Both the position numbers and the translations under genes were made by a program. Source: an uncultured Porphyromonadaceae bacterium (lineage in GTDB: Bacteria > Bacteroidota > Bacteroidia > Bacteroidales > Muribaculaceae). From it: a stretch of 64,000 nt of DNA. The notes beneath the pieces are model-generated. The model searched no databases, was not told the origin of the DNA, and worked only from the letters and a program-made list of their open reading frames with translations. The stretch is from NCBI GenBank assembly GCA_947177685.1, contig CAMWVE010000005.1, positions 40,004-104,003 on the forward strand. The letters are read 5' to 3'. This document shows positions 1 to 8,624 of the stretch, one piece after another. Position 1 is the first letter of the stretch. Each line of letters begins with the position of its first letter.

Positions 1-101
1 AAAGTCTTGTTGGTGTTTGGATTATTCATGTTCTGTGAGTTTGATGTCAGGGTGAGTGTTGTCAGCAGGATTGCTGATATGAATAATTTTCTCATTGTCA
101 T
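1..101 (-). CDS. Exported protein, N-terminal fragment cut by window edge
   Basis: The minus strand opens an ATG at 101 and reads 33 codons to the edge without a stop. The start MTMRKLFISAILLTTLTL is a typical signal peptide: basic residues, then a hydrophobic core. A second ATG at 95 is an alternative start. A promoter -7 element lies about 20 bases upstream. The mature protein is off the window, so no function can be given. Confidence 0.6.
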   Translation of the reverse strand, partial: MTMRKLFISAILLTTLTLTSNSQNMNNPNTNKT

Positions 102-119
102 AACTGTTTTCTAATGTTG

Positions 120-127
120 CAAAGTTA
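120..127 (-). promoter_or_regulatory. -7 promoter element for the leftmost gene
   Basis: On the minus strand this reads TAACTTTG, an exact match to the Bacteroidota -7 consensus TAnnTTTG. It sits about 20 bases ahead of the ATG of the partial exported protein. Confidence 0.55.
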
Positions 128-213
128 ATTCTTATTCTTATATTGCGCTTACACGAATTTTGGTAAAACCAACCAATTTTTTAGGTAGGCGTATATTGTG
201 ACGAAAAAATTGC

Positions 214-221
214 TACTTTTG
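214..221 (+). promoter_or_regulatory. -7 promoter element for flavoprotein gene
   Basis: TACTTTTG fits TAnnTTTG and lies 40 bases before the ATG at 262. Confidence 0.6.
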
Positions 222-261
222 CATAAAATACCTCACTGCTTCTAATTTAACGAAATAAAAG

Positions 262-909
262 ATGGAAAACGAATATAATGTACTGCTGATTAACGGTAGT
301 CCGCAGGTCAAGGGATGTGTGGCGCGTGCTTTCGATGAACTTGAGAATACATTGAATCAGAATGGAGTTAGCACCACCCGCGTCAATATTGGCAATAAAA
401 ATATCCGCGGTTGCATCGCATGTAATTTTTGCCGTACTCACGGACGCTGCGTTTTTGATGATGAGGTGAATGCAACTGCACCTCTTTTTGCCAAAGCCGA
501 CGGACTTATTGTAGGAACTCCGGTGTACTATGCCGGTGCCAACGGGCAACTGATGTCGTTTCTTGACCGATTGTTTTACAGCACTTCCGGAACCATTGAC
601 TGCAACCAGAAAATTGGTGCCACCGTGGTATCTTCACGTCGCGCCGGTAGCACTTCGGCTTTCGATGACATCAATCATTTCTTCACTATCAGGTCAATGC
701 CTGTTGTCTCGTCAACTTACTGGAACGAAGTCCACGGTTTCTCGGCGGAGGATGTTGAATCTGACCTTGAAGGTCTACAGACCATGCGCAACCTCGGACG
801 CAACGCCGCCTTTCTGATTAAAGCCATCCGCGGGCAAAAGGAGAAAGAAGGATTGCCTCAGCAGGAATATGGATGTTTTACTCATTTTTTCACCGAAAAA
901 AAGTCCTGA
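262..909 (+). CDS. NAD(P)H-dependent FMN oxidoreductase, flavodoxin fold
   Basis: A 215-residue cytoplasmic flavoprotein of the FMN_red/flavodoxin_2 type that would pass electrons from NAD(P)H to an unknown acceptor. The FMN phosphate loop NGSPQ is at residues 11-15 and the second flavin loop GTPVYYAGANGQ near 85-96. A cysteine group C51-x2-C54-x2-C57-x5-C63 follows the second strand. Many anaerobe members of this family carry such cysteines and some bind an iron-sulfur cluster, but ligation here is unproven. It is a single gene with its own promoter, and the next genes belong to lipid A synthesis. Physiological substrate unknown. Confidence 0.85.
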   Translation: MENEYNVLLINGSPQVKGCVARAFDELENTLNQNGVSTTRVNIGNKNIRGCIACNFCRTHGRCVFDDEVNATAPLFAKADGLIVGTPVYYAGANGQLMSFLDRLFYSTSGTIDCNQKIGATVVSSRRAGSTSAFDDINHFFTIRSMPVVSSTYWNEVHGFSAEDVESDLEGLQTMRNLGRNAAFLIKAIRGQKEKEGLPQQEYGCFTHFFTEKKS

Positions 910-1008
910 AAATCATATCTTACTGTCAGGAGTAATACATTTGTAAACATTTCACTCTTGTAAGTTAATTTAACAGAGGAGTTATGCAGCAGAAACAAAA
1001 AAATATTG

Positions 1009-1016
1009 TATCTTTG
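1009..1016 (+). promoter_or_regulatory. -7 promoter element for the lpx operon
   Basis: TATCTTTG fits TAnnTTTG, 57 bases before the lpxD ATG. It probably drives lpxD, lpxC-fabZ and lpxA together. Confidence 0.6.
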
Positions 1017-1072
1017 CGGAAATAATTCATTAATTGATGCTTACAACATCAGCATAATAAACGGATTCATTA

Positions 1073-2092
1073 ATGCAATTCTCTGCTAATCAGATTGCAG
1101 CGCTTGTAAACGGCGTTGTGGAAGGTGACGGAAATGCCACTGTATCGACTATTGCCAAAATTGAAGAGGGAGTTCCGGGAGCTATCTCGTTTCTGGCAAA
1201 CCCAAAATACACACATTATATATATACTACCGGTTCATCAATCGTATTGGTGAACCGTGACTTTATTCCGGAGCAGCCTGTGTCGGCAACGCTTATCCGT
1301 GTTGACGACCCTTATGCCACAGTGGCTCACCTGCTCGAGATGGTTTCTGCCATGATGAATCAGCATCCTGAGGGAGTTGAATCACCATCATTCATCAGCG
1401 AAGGAGTGGAGATTCCCGAGGGCGCATATATAGGTGCTTTCGCCTACATTGGCAAAAACGTTAAACTTGGCAAAAACGTAAAGATATATCCGCAAGCCTA
1501 CATTGGCGCGAATGTGGAAATAGGTGATGACACCGTGATTTATCCCGGTGTTAAAATCTATCATAACTGTAAGATAGGCTCCCGATGCACCCTGCACGCC
1601 GGAGTTGTGATTGGCGGTGACGGATTCGGATTCGCACCTGTCCACGGTCATTACAACAAGATACCGCAGATAGGCAACGTGGTGCTGGAGGATGATGTGG
1701 AAATCGGAGCGAACACCACTGTTGACCGCGCGACAATGGGCTCAACGGTTATCCGCCGCGGTGTTAAACTCGACAACCTCATTCAGGTGGCTCACAACTG
1801 CGAGATAGGTCATGACACCGTCATGGCAGCACAGGCTGGTGTGGCAGGTTCAACCAAAATCGGTGCCAATTGCATGGTGGGCGGTCAGGTTGGCTTTGCC
1901 GGACACATCACTGTGGGAGATCATGTCAACATAGGCGCACAATCAGGAATACCGCGCGACATACCTTCGGGAAAAGTGATGATGGGTTACCCTGCAACCG
2001 ACGCGCGTGATTTTGCACGTCAGGCATCAGCCATCAAGAATCTACCCGAACTTTACAAACGTGTCAACAAACTGGAAAAACAGAAACAATAA
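1073..2092 (+). CDS. lpxD: LpxD, UDP-3-O-(3-hydroxyacyl)glucosamine N-acyltransferase
   Basis: Adds the second 3-hydroxyacyl chain from acyl-ACP to UDP-3-O-acylglucosamine, the third step of lipid A synthesis, in the cytoplasm. The 339 residues show an N-terminal uridine-binding domain (about 1-100), then hexapeptide repeats forming a left-handed beta helix. The conserved block GGDGFGFAP is at 181-189. The catalytic histidine in the VAHNCEIG block is H241, equivalent to E. coli H239. Length matches the family. It is the first gene of an operon: 21 bases to lpxC-fabZ and then lpxA, giving consecutive pathway steps. No lpxB or lpxK is in the window. Confidence 0.97.
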   Translation: MQFSANQIAALVNGVVEGDGNATVSTIAKIEEGVPGAISFLANPKYTHYIYTTGSSIVLVNRDFIPEQPVSATLIRVDDPYATVAHLLEMVSAMMNQHPEGVESPSFISEGVEIPEGAYIGAFAYIGKNVKLGKNVKIYPQAYIGANVEIGDDTVIYPGVKIYHNCKIGSRCTLHAGVVIGGDGFGFAPVHGHYNKIPQIGNVVLEDDVEIGANTTVDRATMGSTVIRRGVKLDNLIQVAHNCEIGHDTVMAAQAGVAGSTKIGANCMVGGQVGFAGHITVGDHVNIGAQSGIPRDIPSGKVMMGYPATDARDFARQASAIKNLPELYKRVNKLEKQKQ

Positions 2093-2113
2093 CATCATAC
2101 ACATTTCATTGTT

Positions 2114-3496
2114 ATGAAACAGATGACCCTCAAAGACTCTTTTACCCTGACGGGAAAAGGTCTGCACACCGGACTAAATATCACAGCAACTTTCTGCCCG
2201 GCTCCCGATAATCACGGCTACAAGTTCCAGCGTATCGACTTGGAAGGTGAACCGCTGATTGACGCTCTGGCTGAAAATGTTGTTGAAACCACCCGTGGCA
2301 CCGTGGTTGCTAACGGCGATGCCCGTGTCAGCACCATCGAACATGCCATGGCAGCCCTCTATGCTTCAGGCATCGACAACTGCCTGATAAAGGTGGATGC
2401 ACCCGAGCTCCCCATTCTCGATGGCAGCGCGCTCCCTTATGTGGAGAAAATTGCCGAGACCGGAATTGTGGAACAGAAATATGATAAAGACTACTACATT
2501 GTCAAAAATCGCATTGAGGTGACCGATGAAGAGTCAGGTGCTTCGATAGTGCTGTTGCCCGATTCAGATTTCTCCGTTGATGTGATGGTGGAATTTGACT
2601 CCCCTGTTCTGAGCAACCAGTTTGCATCGCTCAAAAATGTGGCGGAATTCAATCAGGAAATATCCTCAGCCCGGACATTTGTTTTCGTCCGTGAAGTTGA
2701 ACCTCTCCTCAAGCATAACCTCATCAAAGGGGGTGATCTTGACAACGCCATTGTCATCTATGACTCACCGATGCCGCAGGCTGAACTTGACCGTCTCGCT
2801 GACCTTATGGGAGTTGAACACAAACACACTGAGCAGTTAGGTTATCTGAATAACCGTCCGCTGGCATTCCCTAACGAACCCGCGCGCCACAAACTGCTCG
2901 ACATAATCGGTGACCTTGCTCTGATAGGACGTCCCCTCAAAGGAAAAGTTATTGCCACCAAACCCGGTCACACACTCAACACAGCCCTCTCAAAGAAAAT
3001 CCGTCAGGAATTGCGCAAGAACCCCGTACAGGCTCCTTACTATAACCCCTCTGACACCCCTGTGATGGATATCAACCAGATTCGTTCAAGCCTGCCACAC
3101 CGCTATCCCTTCCTGCTTGTTGACAAAGTGATTGAACGAGGTGAACATCACATTGTAGCCATCAAGAACATCACCGCAAACGAGCCCTTCTTTCAGGGTC
3201 ACTTCCCTGAAGAACCTGTTCTCCCCGGTGTGCTCCAGATAGAAGCAATGGCACAGACCGGCGGACTTCTGGTGCTTTCGCAGGTTGAGGATCCCGAACG
3301 TTACTCAACTTATTTCATGAAGATTGACAACGTGAAGTTCCGTCAGAAAGTAGTTCCCGGCGATACCCTGAAATTCCATGTTTCATTCCTTACCCCCATG
3401 CGTCGTGGATGCGCCATAATGCGAGGAATTGCTTTTGTGGGCGAAAAAGTGGTAAGCGAATGTGATTTTATGGCACAAATAATCAAAAACAAGTAA
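2114..3496 (+). CDS. lpxC-fabZ: LpxC-FabZ fusion: UDP-3-O-acyl-GlcNAc deacetylase / 3-hydroxyacyl-ACP dehydratase
   Basis: A 460-residue bifunctional protein. Residues 1 to about 300 are LpxC, the zinc deacetylase that commits carbon to lipid A; the zinc ligands are H77, H259 and D263, with the general acid H286 in the GHTLN loop. Residues about 315-460 are FabZ, the hot-dog-fold dehydratase of fatty acid elongation, with LPHRYPFLLVD at the start and catalytic H363 and E377. The two activities compete for 3-hydroxyacyl-ACP, so fusion may balance lipid A against phospholipid supply. The fusion is known across Bacteroidota. It lies between lpxD and lpxA, 3 bases from the latter. Confidence 0.97.
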   Translation: MKQMTLKDSFTLTGKGLHTGLNITATFCPAPDNHGYKFQRIDLEGEPLIDALAENVVETTRGTVVANGDARVSTIEHAMAALYASGIDNCLIKVDAPELPILDGSALPYVEKIAETGIVEQKYDKDYYIVKNRIEVTDEESGASIVLLPDSDFSVDVMVEFDSPVLSNQFASLKNVAEFNQEISSARTFVFVREVEPLLKHNLIKGGDLDNAIVIYDSPMPQAELDRLADLMGVEHKHTEQLGYLNNRPLAFPNEPARHKLLDIIGDLALIGRPLKGKVIATKPGHTLNTALSKKIRQELRKNPVQAPYYNPSDTPVMDINQIRSSLPHRYPFLLVDKVIERGEHHIVAIKNITANEPFFQGHFPEEPVLPGVLQIEAMAQTGGLLVLSQVEDPERYSTYFMKIDNVKFRQKVVPGDTLKFHVSFLTPMRRGCAIMRGIAFVGEKVVSECDFMAQIIKNK

Positions 3497-3499
3497 ACG

Positions 3500-4282
3500 A
3501 TGAAACAACCTTTAGCATATATTCATCCGGCTGCGAAGATTCATTCAAGCGTAATCATAGATCCGTTCGTAACAATTGACCAGAACGTCGAAATCGGCGA
3601 AGGAACTTGGATTGGCAGCAACGTAACAATCATGGAAGGTGCGCGCATAGGCAAAAACTGCCGTATTTTCCCCGGCGCGGTAATCTCAGCCATTCCGCAG
3701 GACCTGAAATTCAAGGGTGAGGAAACTTATGCAATAATCGGTGACAACACCACCTTGCGCGAGTGTGTAACGGTTAACCGTGGCACAGTAGCACGTGGCA
3801 AAACCGTTGTGGGCAATAACTGCCTTATCATGGCGTATTCCCATGTTGCTCACGACTGTATAGTCGGCAACAACGTCATCATTTCAAACGCTACTCAGTT
3901 AGCCGGTGAAGTTGTTGTAGATGACTGGGCAGTGATTGGCGGTGGCACAATGATACATCAGTTCTGTCACATAGGATCACATGTGATGATTCAAGGTGGC
4001 GCCCTCATCGGCAAGGATGTGCCTCCCTATGTCAAGGCAGGTCGCGAACCGCTTGTTTACTGCGGTGTTAACTCCGTTGGTCTACGCCGTCGTAACTTCA
4101 CCAATGAGCAGATTAATGATATACAGAGCGTTTACCGTTATCTGTATCTTTCACAATACAATGTATCAGATGCCGTCGAGCAGATTGAAGCGGAACTTCC
4201 GGCAACCAAAGAGCGTGATGAAATCCTCATGTTCATCCGCAATGCCCGCCGAGGCATCATCCGTGGCTACACAAGCAAATAA
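3500..4282 (+). CDS. lpxA: LpxA, UDP-N-acetylglucosamine O-acyltransferase
   Basis: First enzyme of lipid A synthesis: transfers a 3-hydroxyacyl chain from ACP to the 3-OH of UDP-GlcNAc in the cytoplasm. The 260 residues form a hexapeptide-repeat beta helix through about residue 190, then a helical C-terminal domain. The catalytic base is H118 in VAHDCIVG, equivalent to E. coli H125. Length is normal. The start follows the fabZ stop by 3 bases, so translation is probably coupled. An intrinsic terminator 20 bases past the stop ends the operon. Confidence 0.97.
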   Translation: MKQPLAYIHPAAKIHSSVIIDPFVTIDQNVEIGEGTWIGSNVTIMEGARIGKNCRIFPGAVISAIPQDLKFKGEETYAIIGDNTTLRECVTVNRGTVARGKTVVGNNCLIMAYSHVAHDCIVGNNVIISNATQLAGEVVVDDWAVIGGGTMIHQFCHIGSHVMIQGGALIGKDVPPYVKAGREPLVYCGVNSVGLRRRNFTNEQINDIQSVYRYLYLSQYNVSDAVEQIEAELPATKERDEILMFIRNARRGIIRGYTSK

Positions 4283-4301
4283 CCGACATAATTATAAAGT
4301 C

Positions 4302-4345
4302 AACAGGGTGCAGTTCTTTCGATGAGGACGCACCCTGTTTTTTTT
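4302..4345 (+). terminator. Intrinsic terminator of the lpx operon
   Basis: A perfect 9-base stem ACAGGGTGC / GCACCCTGT with an 18-base loop is followed by eight T residues, directly after the lpxA stop. Confidence 0.85.
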
Positions 4346-4475
4346 GACCGAAGGTGTTCTGTCACAGTGCCAACAGGATACATTTATGCTCTGATAAACT
4401 CTTAAATTCGAAACTGTTATATCATAAATTCCCTTATAAGCAAGGTGATTGTAACGGAAATTAAACAAAAATCAT

Positions 4476-4483
4476 TACCTTTG
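4476..4483 (+). promoter_or_regulatory. -7 promoter element for the SMR/Nim-like pair
   Basis: TACCTTTG fits TAnnTTTG. An in-frame ATG at 4486 would sit at or before the expected transcription start, which supports the downstream ATG at 4543 as the true start of the exporter. Confidence 0.65.
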
Positions 4484-4542
4484 CAATGTCATGGAAGGAG
4501 TCGCCGGAAATTTCTGCAGCCCTCGAACTGACATTTGACATA

Positions 4543-4866
4543 ATGAGTTGGATAATTCTGATTTTGGCAGGATGCATGGAAGTTGGCTTTACATTCTGTC
4601 TCGGTAAAACTAAGACGGCAACAGGACATGAGCTTATCCTTTGGTGGGTGGGTTTTCTGGTGGCACTGGTTGCCAGTATGGTTCTAATGGCTAAAGCGGC
4701 TGAAAAACTTCCTATCGGGACGGTCTATCCCGTATGGACCGGAATCGGTGCCGTTGGCGCGGTTATCGTGGGTATTCTGTTCTTTCACGAACCTGCCACA
4801 TTCTGGCGTATTTTCTTTATAACAACACTGATATTGTCAATAATTGGATTAAAGGTAATGGCATGA
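4543..4866 (+). CDS. Small multidrug resistance (SMR) exporter, Gdx/SugE-like
   Basis: A 107-residue inner-membrane protein with four predicted helices, the standard SMR size. The membrane-embedded carboxylate E13 in helix 1 couples proton entry to substrate export. The helix 3 motif VYPVWTGIGAVGA resembles the SugE/Gdx branch, which exports guanidinium, rather than the EmrE branch, but the substrate is inferred. I see no guanidine (ykkC) riboswitch in the leader. The start was set at 4543 because the promoter ends at 4483 and the upstream codons do not look like SMR. Its stop overlaps the next gene as ATGA, so the two are probably co-translated. Confidence 0.85.
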   Translation: MSWIILILAGCMEVGFTFCLGKTKTATGHELILWWVGFLVALVASMVLMAKAAEKLPIGTVYPVWTGIGAVGAVIVGILFFHEPATFWRIFFITTLILSIIGLKVMA

Positions 4867-5351
4867 TGGAGAGAAAAATGAGGCGCTTCAGGCAGGAACT
4901 GCCGTTGGCTGAATCAAAAGAAATATTGTCTGCAGGCAGAGAATGTGTACTCGCCGTCGCCGGTGATGACAATTATCCTTATGCCTTGCCGGTGAATTAT
5001 GTTTATGACGGCGATCACATCTACATTCATTCAGCAATTTCAGGACATAAGATTGATGCAATCTGTCGAAATCCAAAAGTTTCGCTTTGTGTAATAGACA
5101 AAGGGGATGTTGTTCCGGAGGAATTTACCACCTATTTCCGTAGTGTGATTGCGTTCGGACGTGCCCGATTGATTGAAGATGAGGGAGAAAAGATTGAGGC
5201 GCTGAAGAAATTGTCGGATAAATACTGCCCCGGTATTGACCCGACGTATGAGATTGACAGATTCATCAAGGTGGTTGCAATAATCGAAATCACAATTGAT
5301 AAAATCAGCGGTAAGGAAGCGAAGGAACTGATGATGCAACGCGGCTCTTAG
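4863..5351 (+). CDS. Nim-like pyridoxamine 5'-phosphate oxidase-family flavoprotein
   Basis: A 162-residue split-barrel flavoprotein of the family that includes NimA, the 5-nitroimidazole reductase of Bacteroides. Visible family features are LPVNYVYDGDHIYIHSA (about 42-58) and the following histidine H62, which matches the position of the NimA active-site histidine. Most members act on unknown substrates, and resistance cannot be concluded from sequence. The start uses the ATGA overlap with the SMR gene; a second ATG follows at 4866. The 3' end overlaps the convergent comF gene by 4 bases. Confidence 0.8.
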   Translation: MMERKMRRFRQELPLAESKEILSAGRECVLAVAGDDNYPYALPVNYVYDGDHIYIHSAISGHKIDAICRNPKVSLCVIDKGDVVPEEFTTYFRSVIAFGRARLIEDEGEKIEALKKLSDKYCPGIDPTYEIDRFIKVVAIIEITIDKISGKEAKELMMQRGS

Positions 5352-6070
5352 TTGAGGTGCGTGGCAGCGGCAGTGAGTACACTGACTGTAATGTCAGGCA
5401 CAGCTTTGGTGAGTGCTTCGGAGCAGTGGAGCAGGGTAGAGCCGGTGGTTATCACGTCGTCAATGAGCAGAACATGTTTGCCACTGAGTTTGACCGGCTT
5501 ACGGACAGAGTAGATTCCTTTGGTGTTTTCCCAACGCATTTTGGCTGAACGGTGGGTCTGAGTGCCGCGTTTAGGCGCTGCCTTAAGGTTATGAGCAACA
5601 GGTATGCCGGTTACTTTGCTGATGCCACGGGCTATTTCCTCGCTTTGGTTGTAACCCCTACGCATTTGTTTCCACCAGTGCATGGGCACGGGTAGGAGCA
5701 GGTCTATGCCACTGAAGAATTGATGCGACTGCGCTTCATTAGCCATGATGACACCTAATTTCCTCCCTATGTCAGGACGACTGTGATATTTCATGGTGAG
5801 GATTATGGCTGCATATTCATCAGCTCTGTGATAGGCGAACAGGGCTGCGGCACGGTCGATGTGTGAGTTTGTGCTGAGTAATCGGTGATGAATGTCATTG
5901 AACGGTTTGTCATACAGGTTAAGCCGTGGCATAGCCTGATAGCAGTGGGTGCAGAGCAGCTGTTCGCCGGGCACAAGGGTGCGTCCGCAGACTTCGCACA
6001 GCTCGGGATAAATGACTCTGAGCAGGGGGTCAAGCCAGTCGTGAAAGAATCTTTTCACAGGCTGCTCCAT
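5348..6070 (-). CDS. ComF-family phosphoribosyltransferase-like protein
   Basis: 240 residues. The N-terminus has a four-cysteine zinc ribbon (C25, C28, C40, C43). The C-terminal half is a type I phosphoribosyltransferase fold with the PRPP loop VLLIDDVITTGST near 200-212. ComF is needed for DNA uptake in Bacillus and Haemophilus, where it acts in the cytoplasm on incoming single strands. Whether this organism is competent is unknown. Last gene of the glyS-lemA-FKBP-prmC-recX-comF run; it overlaps recX by 16 bases. Confidence 0.88.
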   Translation of the reverse strand: MEQPVKRFFHDWLDPLLRVIYPELCEVCGRTLVPGEQLLCTHCYQAMPRLNLYDKPFNDIHHRLLSTNSHIDRAAALFAYHRADEYAAIILTMKYHSRPDIGRKLGVIMANEAQSHQFFSGIDLLLPVPMHWWKQMRRGYNQSEEIARGISKVTGIPVAHNLKAAPKRGTQTHRSAKMRWENTKGIYSVRKPVKLSGKHVLLIDDVITTGSTLLHCSEALTKAVPDITVSVLTAAATHLN

Positions 6071-6546
6071 AAGTCGGAATCTTTGATTATTGAGGCTATA
6101 AGCGAGCTTTCGTAGCCTCGTGACAGCATGGCGCGATAGAGCTTGTTGCGTCCTTCGTAAGAATTCCCTTCTTTGATTGTCCGCGCCCTGCTTCGCATAA
6201 TGGCACGGAGAATATTGTTGTATTCTTCATCATCGATAGAGTCAAGAGCTTCCGTTATTGTGTTGCGGTCAATCCGCTTTTGGGCAAGACCTAAGGCTAT
6301 TTTGCGTCTGCCCCATTTGCCGAATCTGTATTTATCACGGACGTATGCCACCGCAAACCGTTTGTCCGACAGGAATTTTCGGCGTGTCAGACTCTCCAAA
6401 ATGCTTTTACTGTCAGAGGCAGAAATTCCCCATCGGGTGAGCTTTACCAATAGTTCATGGCTACACTGCTCCGATGCGGCACAGAGGGTTTCAAGCCTGA
6501 CAAGCGCCTGTTGCGGCGTGACGGTTTTCTGACGTAACGGAGCCAT
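6055..6546 (-). CDS. recX: RecX-family regulator of RecA
   Basis: A 163-residue protein rich in basic residues and helices. RecX binds and trims RecA filaments, limiting recombination. The block RKFLSDKRFAVAYVRDKYRFGKWG is characteristic in its repeated helix pattern and its position about one third into the protein. The ATG at 6546 was chosen because it is 5 bases after the prmC stop; a longer reading would run into prmC. RecA itself is not in the window. Confidence 0.85.
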   Translation of the reverse strand: MAPLRQKTVTPQQALVRLETLCAASEQCSHELLVKLTRWGISASDSKSILESLTRRKFLSDKRFAVAYVRDKYRFGKWGRRKIALGLAQKRIDRNTITEALDSIDDEEYNNILRAIMRSRARTIKEGNSYEGRNKLYRAMLSRGYESSLIASIIKDSDLWSSL

Positions 6547-6551
6547 GTGTG

Positions 6552-7406
6552 TCAACGTGATGCAATCATGAAACGATAGTGTTGTTGCATGTCGCGTTCG
6601 AGTGTGACATCCGTCCAACCGCTTGTTGCCATGAATTTTTTCAAGTCATCGGCAAACAGCGGATTAATCTCAAAATATAGCTTGCCTCCGGGTTTGAGAG
6701 CTGCTGCGGCATAATCGGCTACGGCTTTGTAGAAGAGCAGCGGATTGTCGTCAGGCACGAAAAGGGCGCTGTGGGGCTCATAGTCGAGAACGTTAGTCTC
6801 CATGGATGAGGCTTCCGACCGGGCAATGTAGGGCGGATTGCTGACAATGATGTCATATTCAGGAGTTTGCGGAGGAGTCAGCGCGAGAATATCGCCACGG
6901 ATGAAGTCAACTTTGGCTTTAAGTTTCTGCGAGTTTTCACGCGCTACGGCAAGTGCGCCGTCAGAGATGTCGACACCGGTCACAGATGAGAAAGGGAGGT
7001 TGCGCGCAAGTGCTATGGCTATGCAGCCTGAGCCTGTGCCGAGGTCAAGCACTTTCAGATCACTTTTGCCGCTCCACTCCTTTACGATGATGTCGACAAG
7101 CAGGGCAGTCTCCTGCCGCGGAATCAGGGTGTCACGGTTTACCTTGAATGACATGCCATAAAAATGAGCCGATCCAAAAATATATTGGACAGGCTCACCT
7201 GAAAGTATCCGGTCAGCAGCCTCGTCGGCTTTGCTGACAATGAAGGGTGTTAGTTCCTGATCGGATTTGATCAGTAAATCAGTAGTGTTCCACCCTTTGA
7301 GGTTTTCAAAAATTATGCTTATCATTTCACGGACTTCCGAGCCGGGAAATTTCTCGCCGAGCCGTGAACGCAGACGTGCTGTCAGTTCGCTTACAGTCAT
7401 GGTCAT
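6552..7406 (-). CDS. prmC: PrmC, release factor glutamine N5-methyltransferase
   Basis: Methylates the GGQ glutamine of release factors RF1 and RF2, which raises termination efficiency. 284 residues: helical N-terminal domain to about 85, then a SAM-binding Rossmann domain. IPRQET is at 95-100, the SAM loop DLGTGSG at 121-127, and the NPPY motif that holds the target amide at 190-193. Length is normal. It is 12 bases after the FKBP gene and ahead of recX. Confidence 0.95.
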   Translation of the reverse strand: MTMTVSELTARLRSRLGEKFPGSEVREMISIIFENLKGWNTTDLLIKSDQELTPFIVSKADEAADRILSGEPVQYIFGSAHFYGMSFKVNRDTLIPRQETALLVDIIVKEWSGKSDLKVLDLGTGSGCIAIALARNLPFSSVTGVDISDGALAVARENSQKLKAKVDFIRGDILALTPPQTPEYDIIVSNPPYIARSEASSMETNVLDYEPHSALFVPDDNPLLFYKAVADYAAAALKPGGKLYFEINPLFADDLKKFMATSGWTDVTLERDMQQHYRFMIASR

Positions 7407-7418
7407 TGATAAGCGTTA

Positions 7419-7967
7419 TCAGCGAATCTGATATGCGGGTATGTTAACCAGTTTGATGTGGAACTTGAGTGCGCTGTAAGGCTTGATTGCAGCGCTACCC
7501 GAAGCACCGTAAGCCACCTGATAGGGGAGGAGAACCTCTACCGAGTCACCGACGTGCATGTTCTGCAGCGCAATCTGCCAGCCTTCAATCACATTGGTCA
7601 GTTTTGTGGTGTACAGCGAGTCAACGCTCAGATAGGACGAGTCGAAAGGTACATCATCGAAGAACATTCCTTTGTACTTCACTGCCACTGTGCTTGACAT
7701 GAGGGGCACAAGATTGCCTTGGGTCTGCGCTTTGTCGTTGAAGGTGTGCATGAGGATGTAGACGCCGGGATTCCATGCGGGTACGATACGCTGATAATAT
7801 GCATTACCGGATCCGTCGGCACGGGCAGCCTGAGCCTCCATCCATTTTTCGTTGGCAACTCGCCAGTCCTCATAATCTTCCCAGTTGTCGTTGCTGTTAG
7901 AGCATGACGAACTCAGATAGCCTATGACCAGCGGGAGCAGAAAAATTAAATATACTAATTTTCTCAT
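7419..7967 (-). CDS. FKBP-type peptidyl-prolyl isomerase lipoprotein
   Basis: A 182-residue lipoprotein. The lipobox LSSSC places the lipidated cysteine at 22. Residues about 85-180 match an FKBP fold: VAVKYKGMFFDD, a GWQIALQNM stretch and LPYQVAYGASGSAAIKPYSALKFHIKL, the usual core of this fold. It would assist folding in the periplasm or on the outer membrane. The start is ATG with a clear signal peptide. The gene sits between lemA and prmC on the same strand. Confidence 0.87.
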   Translation of the reverse strand: MRKLVYLIFLLPLVIGYLSSSCSNSNDNWEDYEDWRVANEKWMEAQAARADGSGNAYYQRIVPAWNPGVYILMHTFNDKAQTQGNLVPLMSSTVAVKYKGMFFDDVPFDSSYLSVDSLYTTKLTNVIEGWQIALQNMHVGDSVEVLLPYQVAYGASGSAAIKPYSALKFHIKLVNIPAYQIR

Positions 7968-7992
7968 TTTCTTTAATTATTGTTTAATCGGC

Positions 7993-8610
7993 TCAGAATT
8001 CCACTTTTGGAGCAACTTCGGCACCTGCTTCAGCCTTGAACTGTGCGCGTGTGCTGAAACCGAACATGCCGGCGAAAATGGCTCCGGGGAACCGGCGCAC
8101 CTTTATGTTGTAGTCATTGACAAGCTGATTGTAGGTGGTGCGTTCAGCTGCTATGCGGTTCTCAGTACCTTCAAGCTGTGTCATCAGGTCGAGGAACGTT
8201 TTGTCAGCTTTCAGTTCGGGATAAGCTTCATGAACGGCATTTACATAGATGCCGAGTGCTGACTGCAACTTCTGCTGTGCCTGTTGGAATTTGCCGAGCG
8301 CAGCTTCGTCGACAGGAGCTGTTTCGCCGCTTACTGACTGAGCGTCCTGATAGGCAGCCTGTAATCCGGAACGGGCTTCAGCCAGACCTACATAAGTGGT
8401 CTGTTCATGCTGTGCATAACCTTTGACCGATGCCACCAGATTAGGAATCAGGTCGAGTCGACGCTGATACTGGTTCTCTACATTAGCCCAGCCGGTGTTC
8501 ACCTTTTCATCCATGGTGACGATGCTGTTGTACTGGCTGAAACCAACTACAGCGAAGATTATCAGGACTATAACTACTGAGAGTAGTCCCAACGACAGAC
8601 TTTTTTTCAT
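7993..8610 (-). CDS. lemA: LemA-family membrane protein
   Basis: 205 residues with an N-terminal transmembrane segment (about 5-25), then a long helical domain. The block NTGWANVENQYQRRLDLIPNLVASVKGYA is the LemA signature in composition and position. The role of LemA in bacteria is still poorly defined; it is often found near metalloprotease or TPM-domain genes, which are absent here. The gene follows glyS by 14 bases. Confidence 0.93.
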   Translation of the reverse strand: MKKSLSLGLLSVVIVLIIFAVVGFSQYNSIVTMDEKVNTGWANVENQYQRRLDLIPNLVASVKGYAQHEQTTYVGLAEARSGLQAAYQDAQSVSGETAPVDEAALGKFQQAQQKLQSALGIYVNAVHEAYPELKADKTFLDLMTQLEGTENRIAAERTTYNQLVNDYNIKVRRFPGAIFAGMFGFSTRAQFKAEAGAEVAPKVEF

Positions 8611-8624
8611 TTTTGAAGCGGTTG

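Noticed and set aside
4303..4340. Hammerhead-like core near 4320 (CGATGAG in the loop)
   Set aside because: Only a fragment of the core is present, and the stem plus T run is fully explained as a terminator.
4486..4542. Upstream ATG extending the SMR gene by 19 codons
   Set aside because: It sits within a few bases of the promoter -7 element, and the added residues do not fit the SMR family.
4346..4542. Guanidine riboswitch before the SMR gene
   Set aside because: No ykkC-like conserved blocks are present in the leader.
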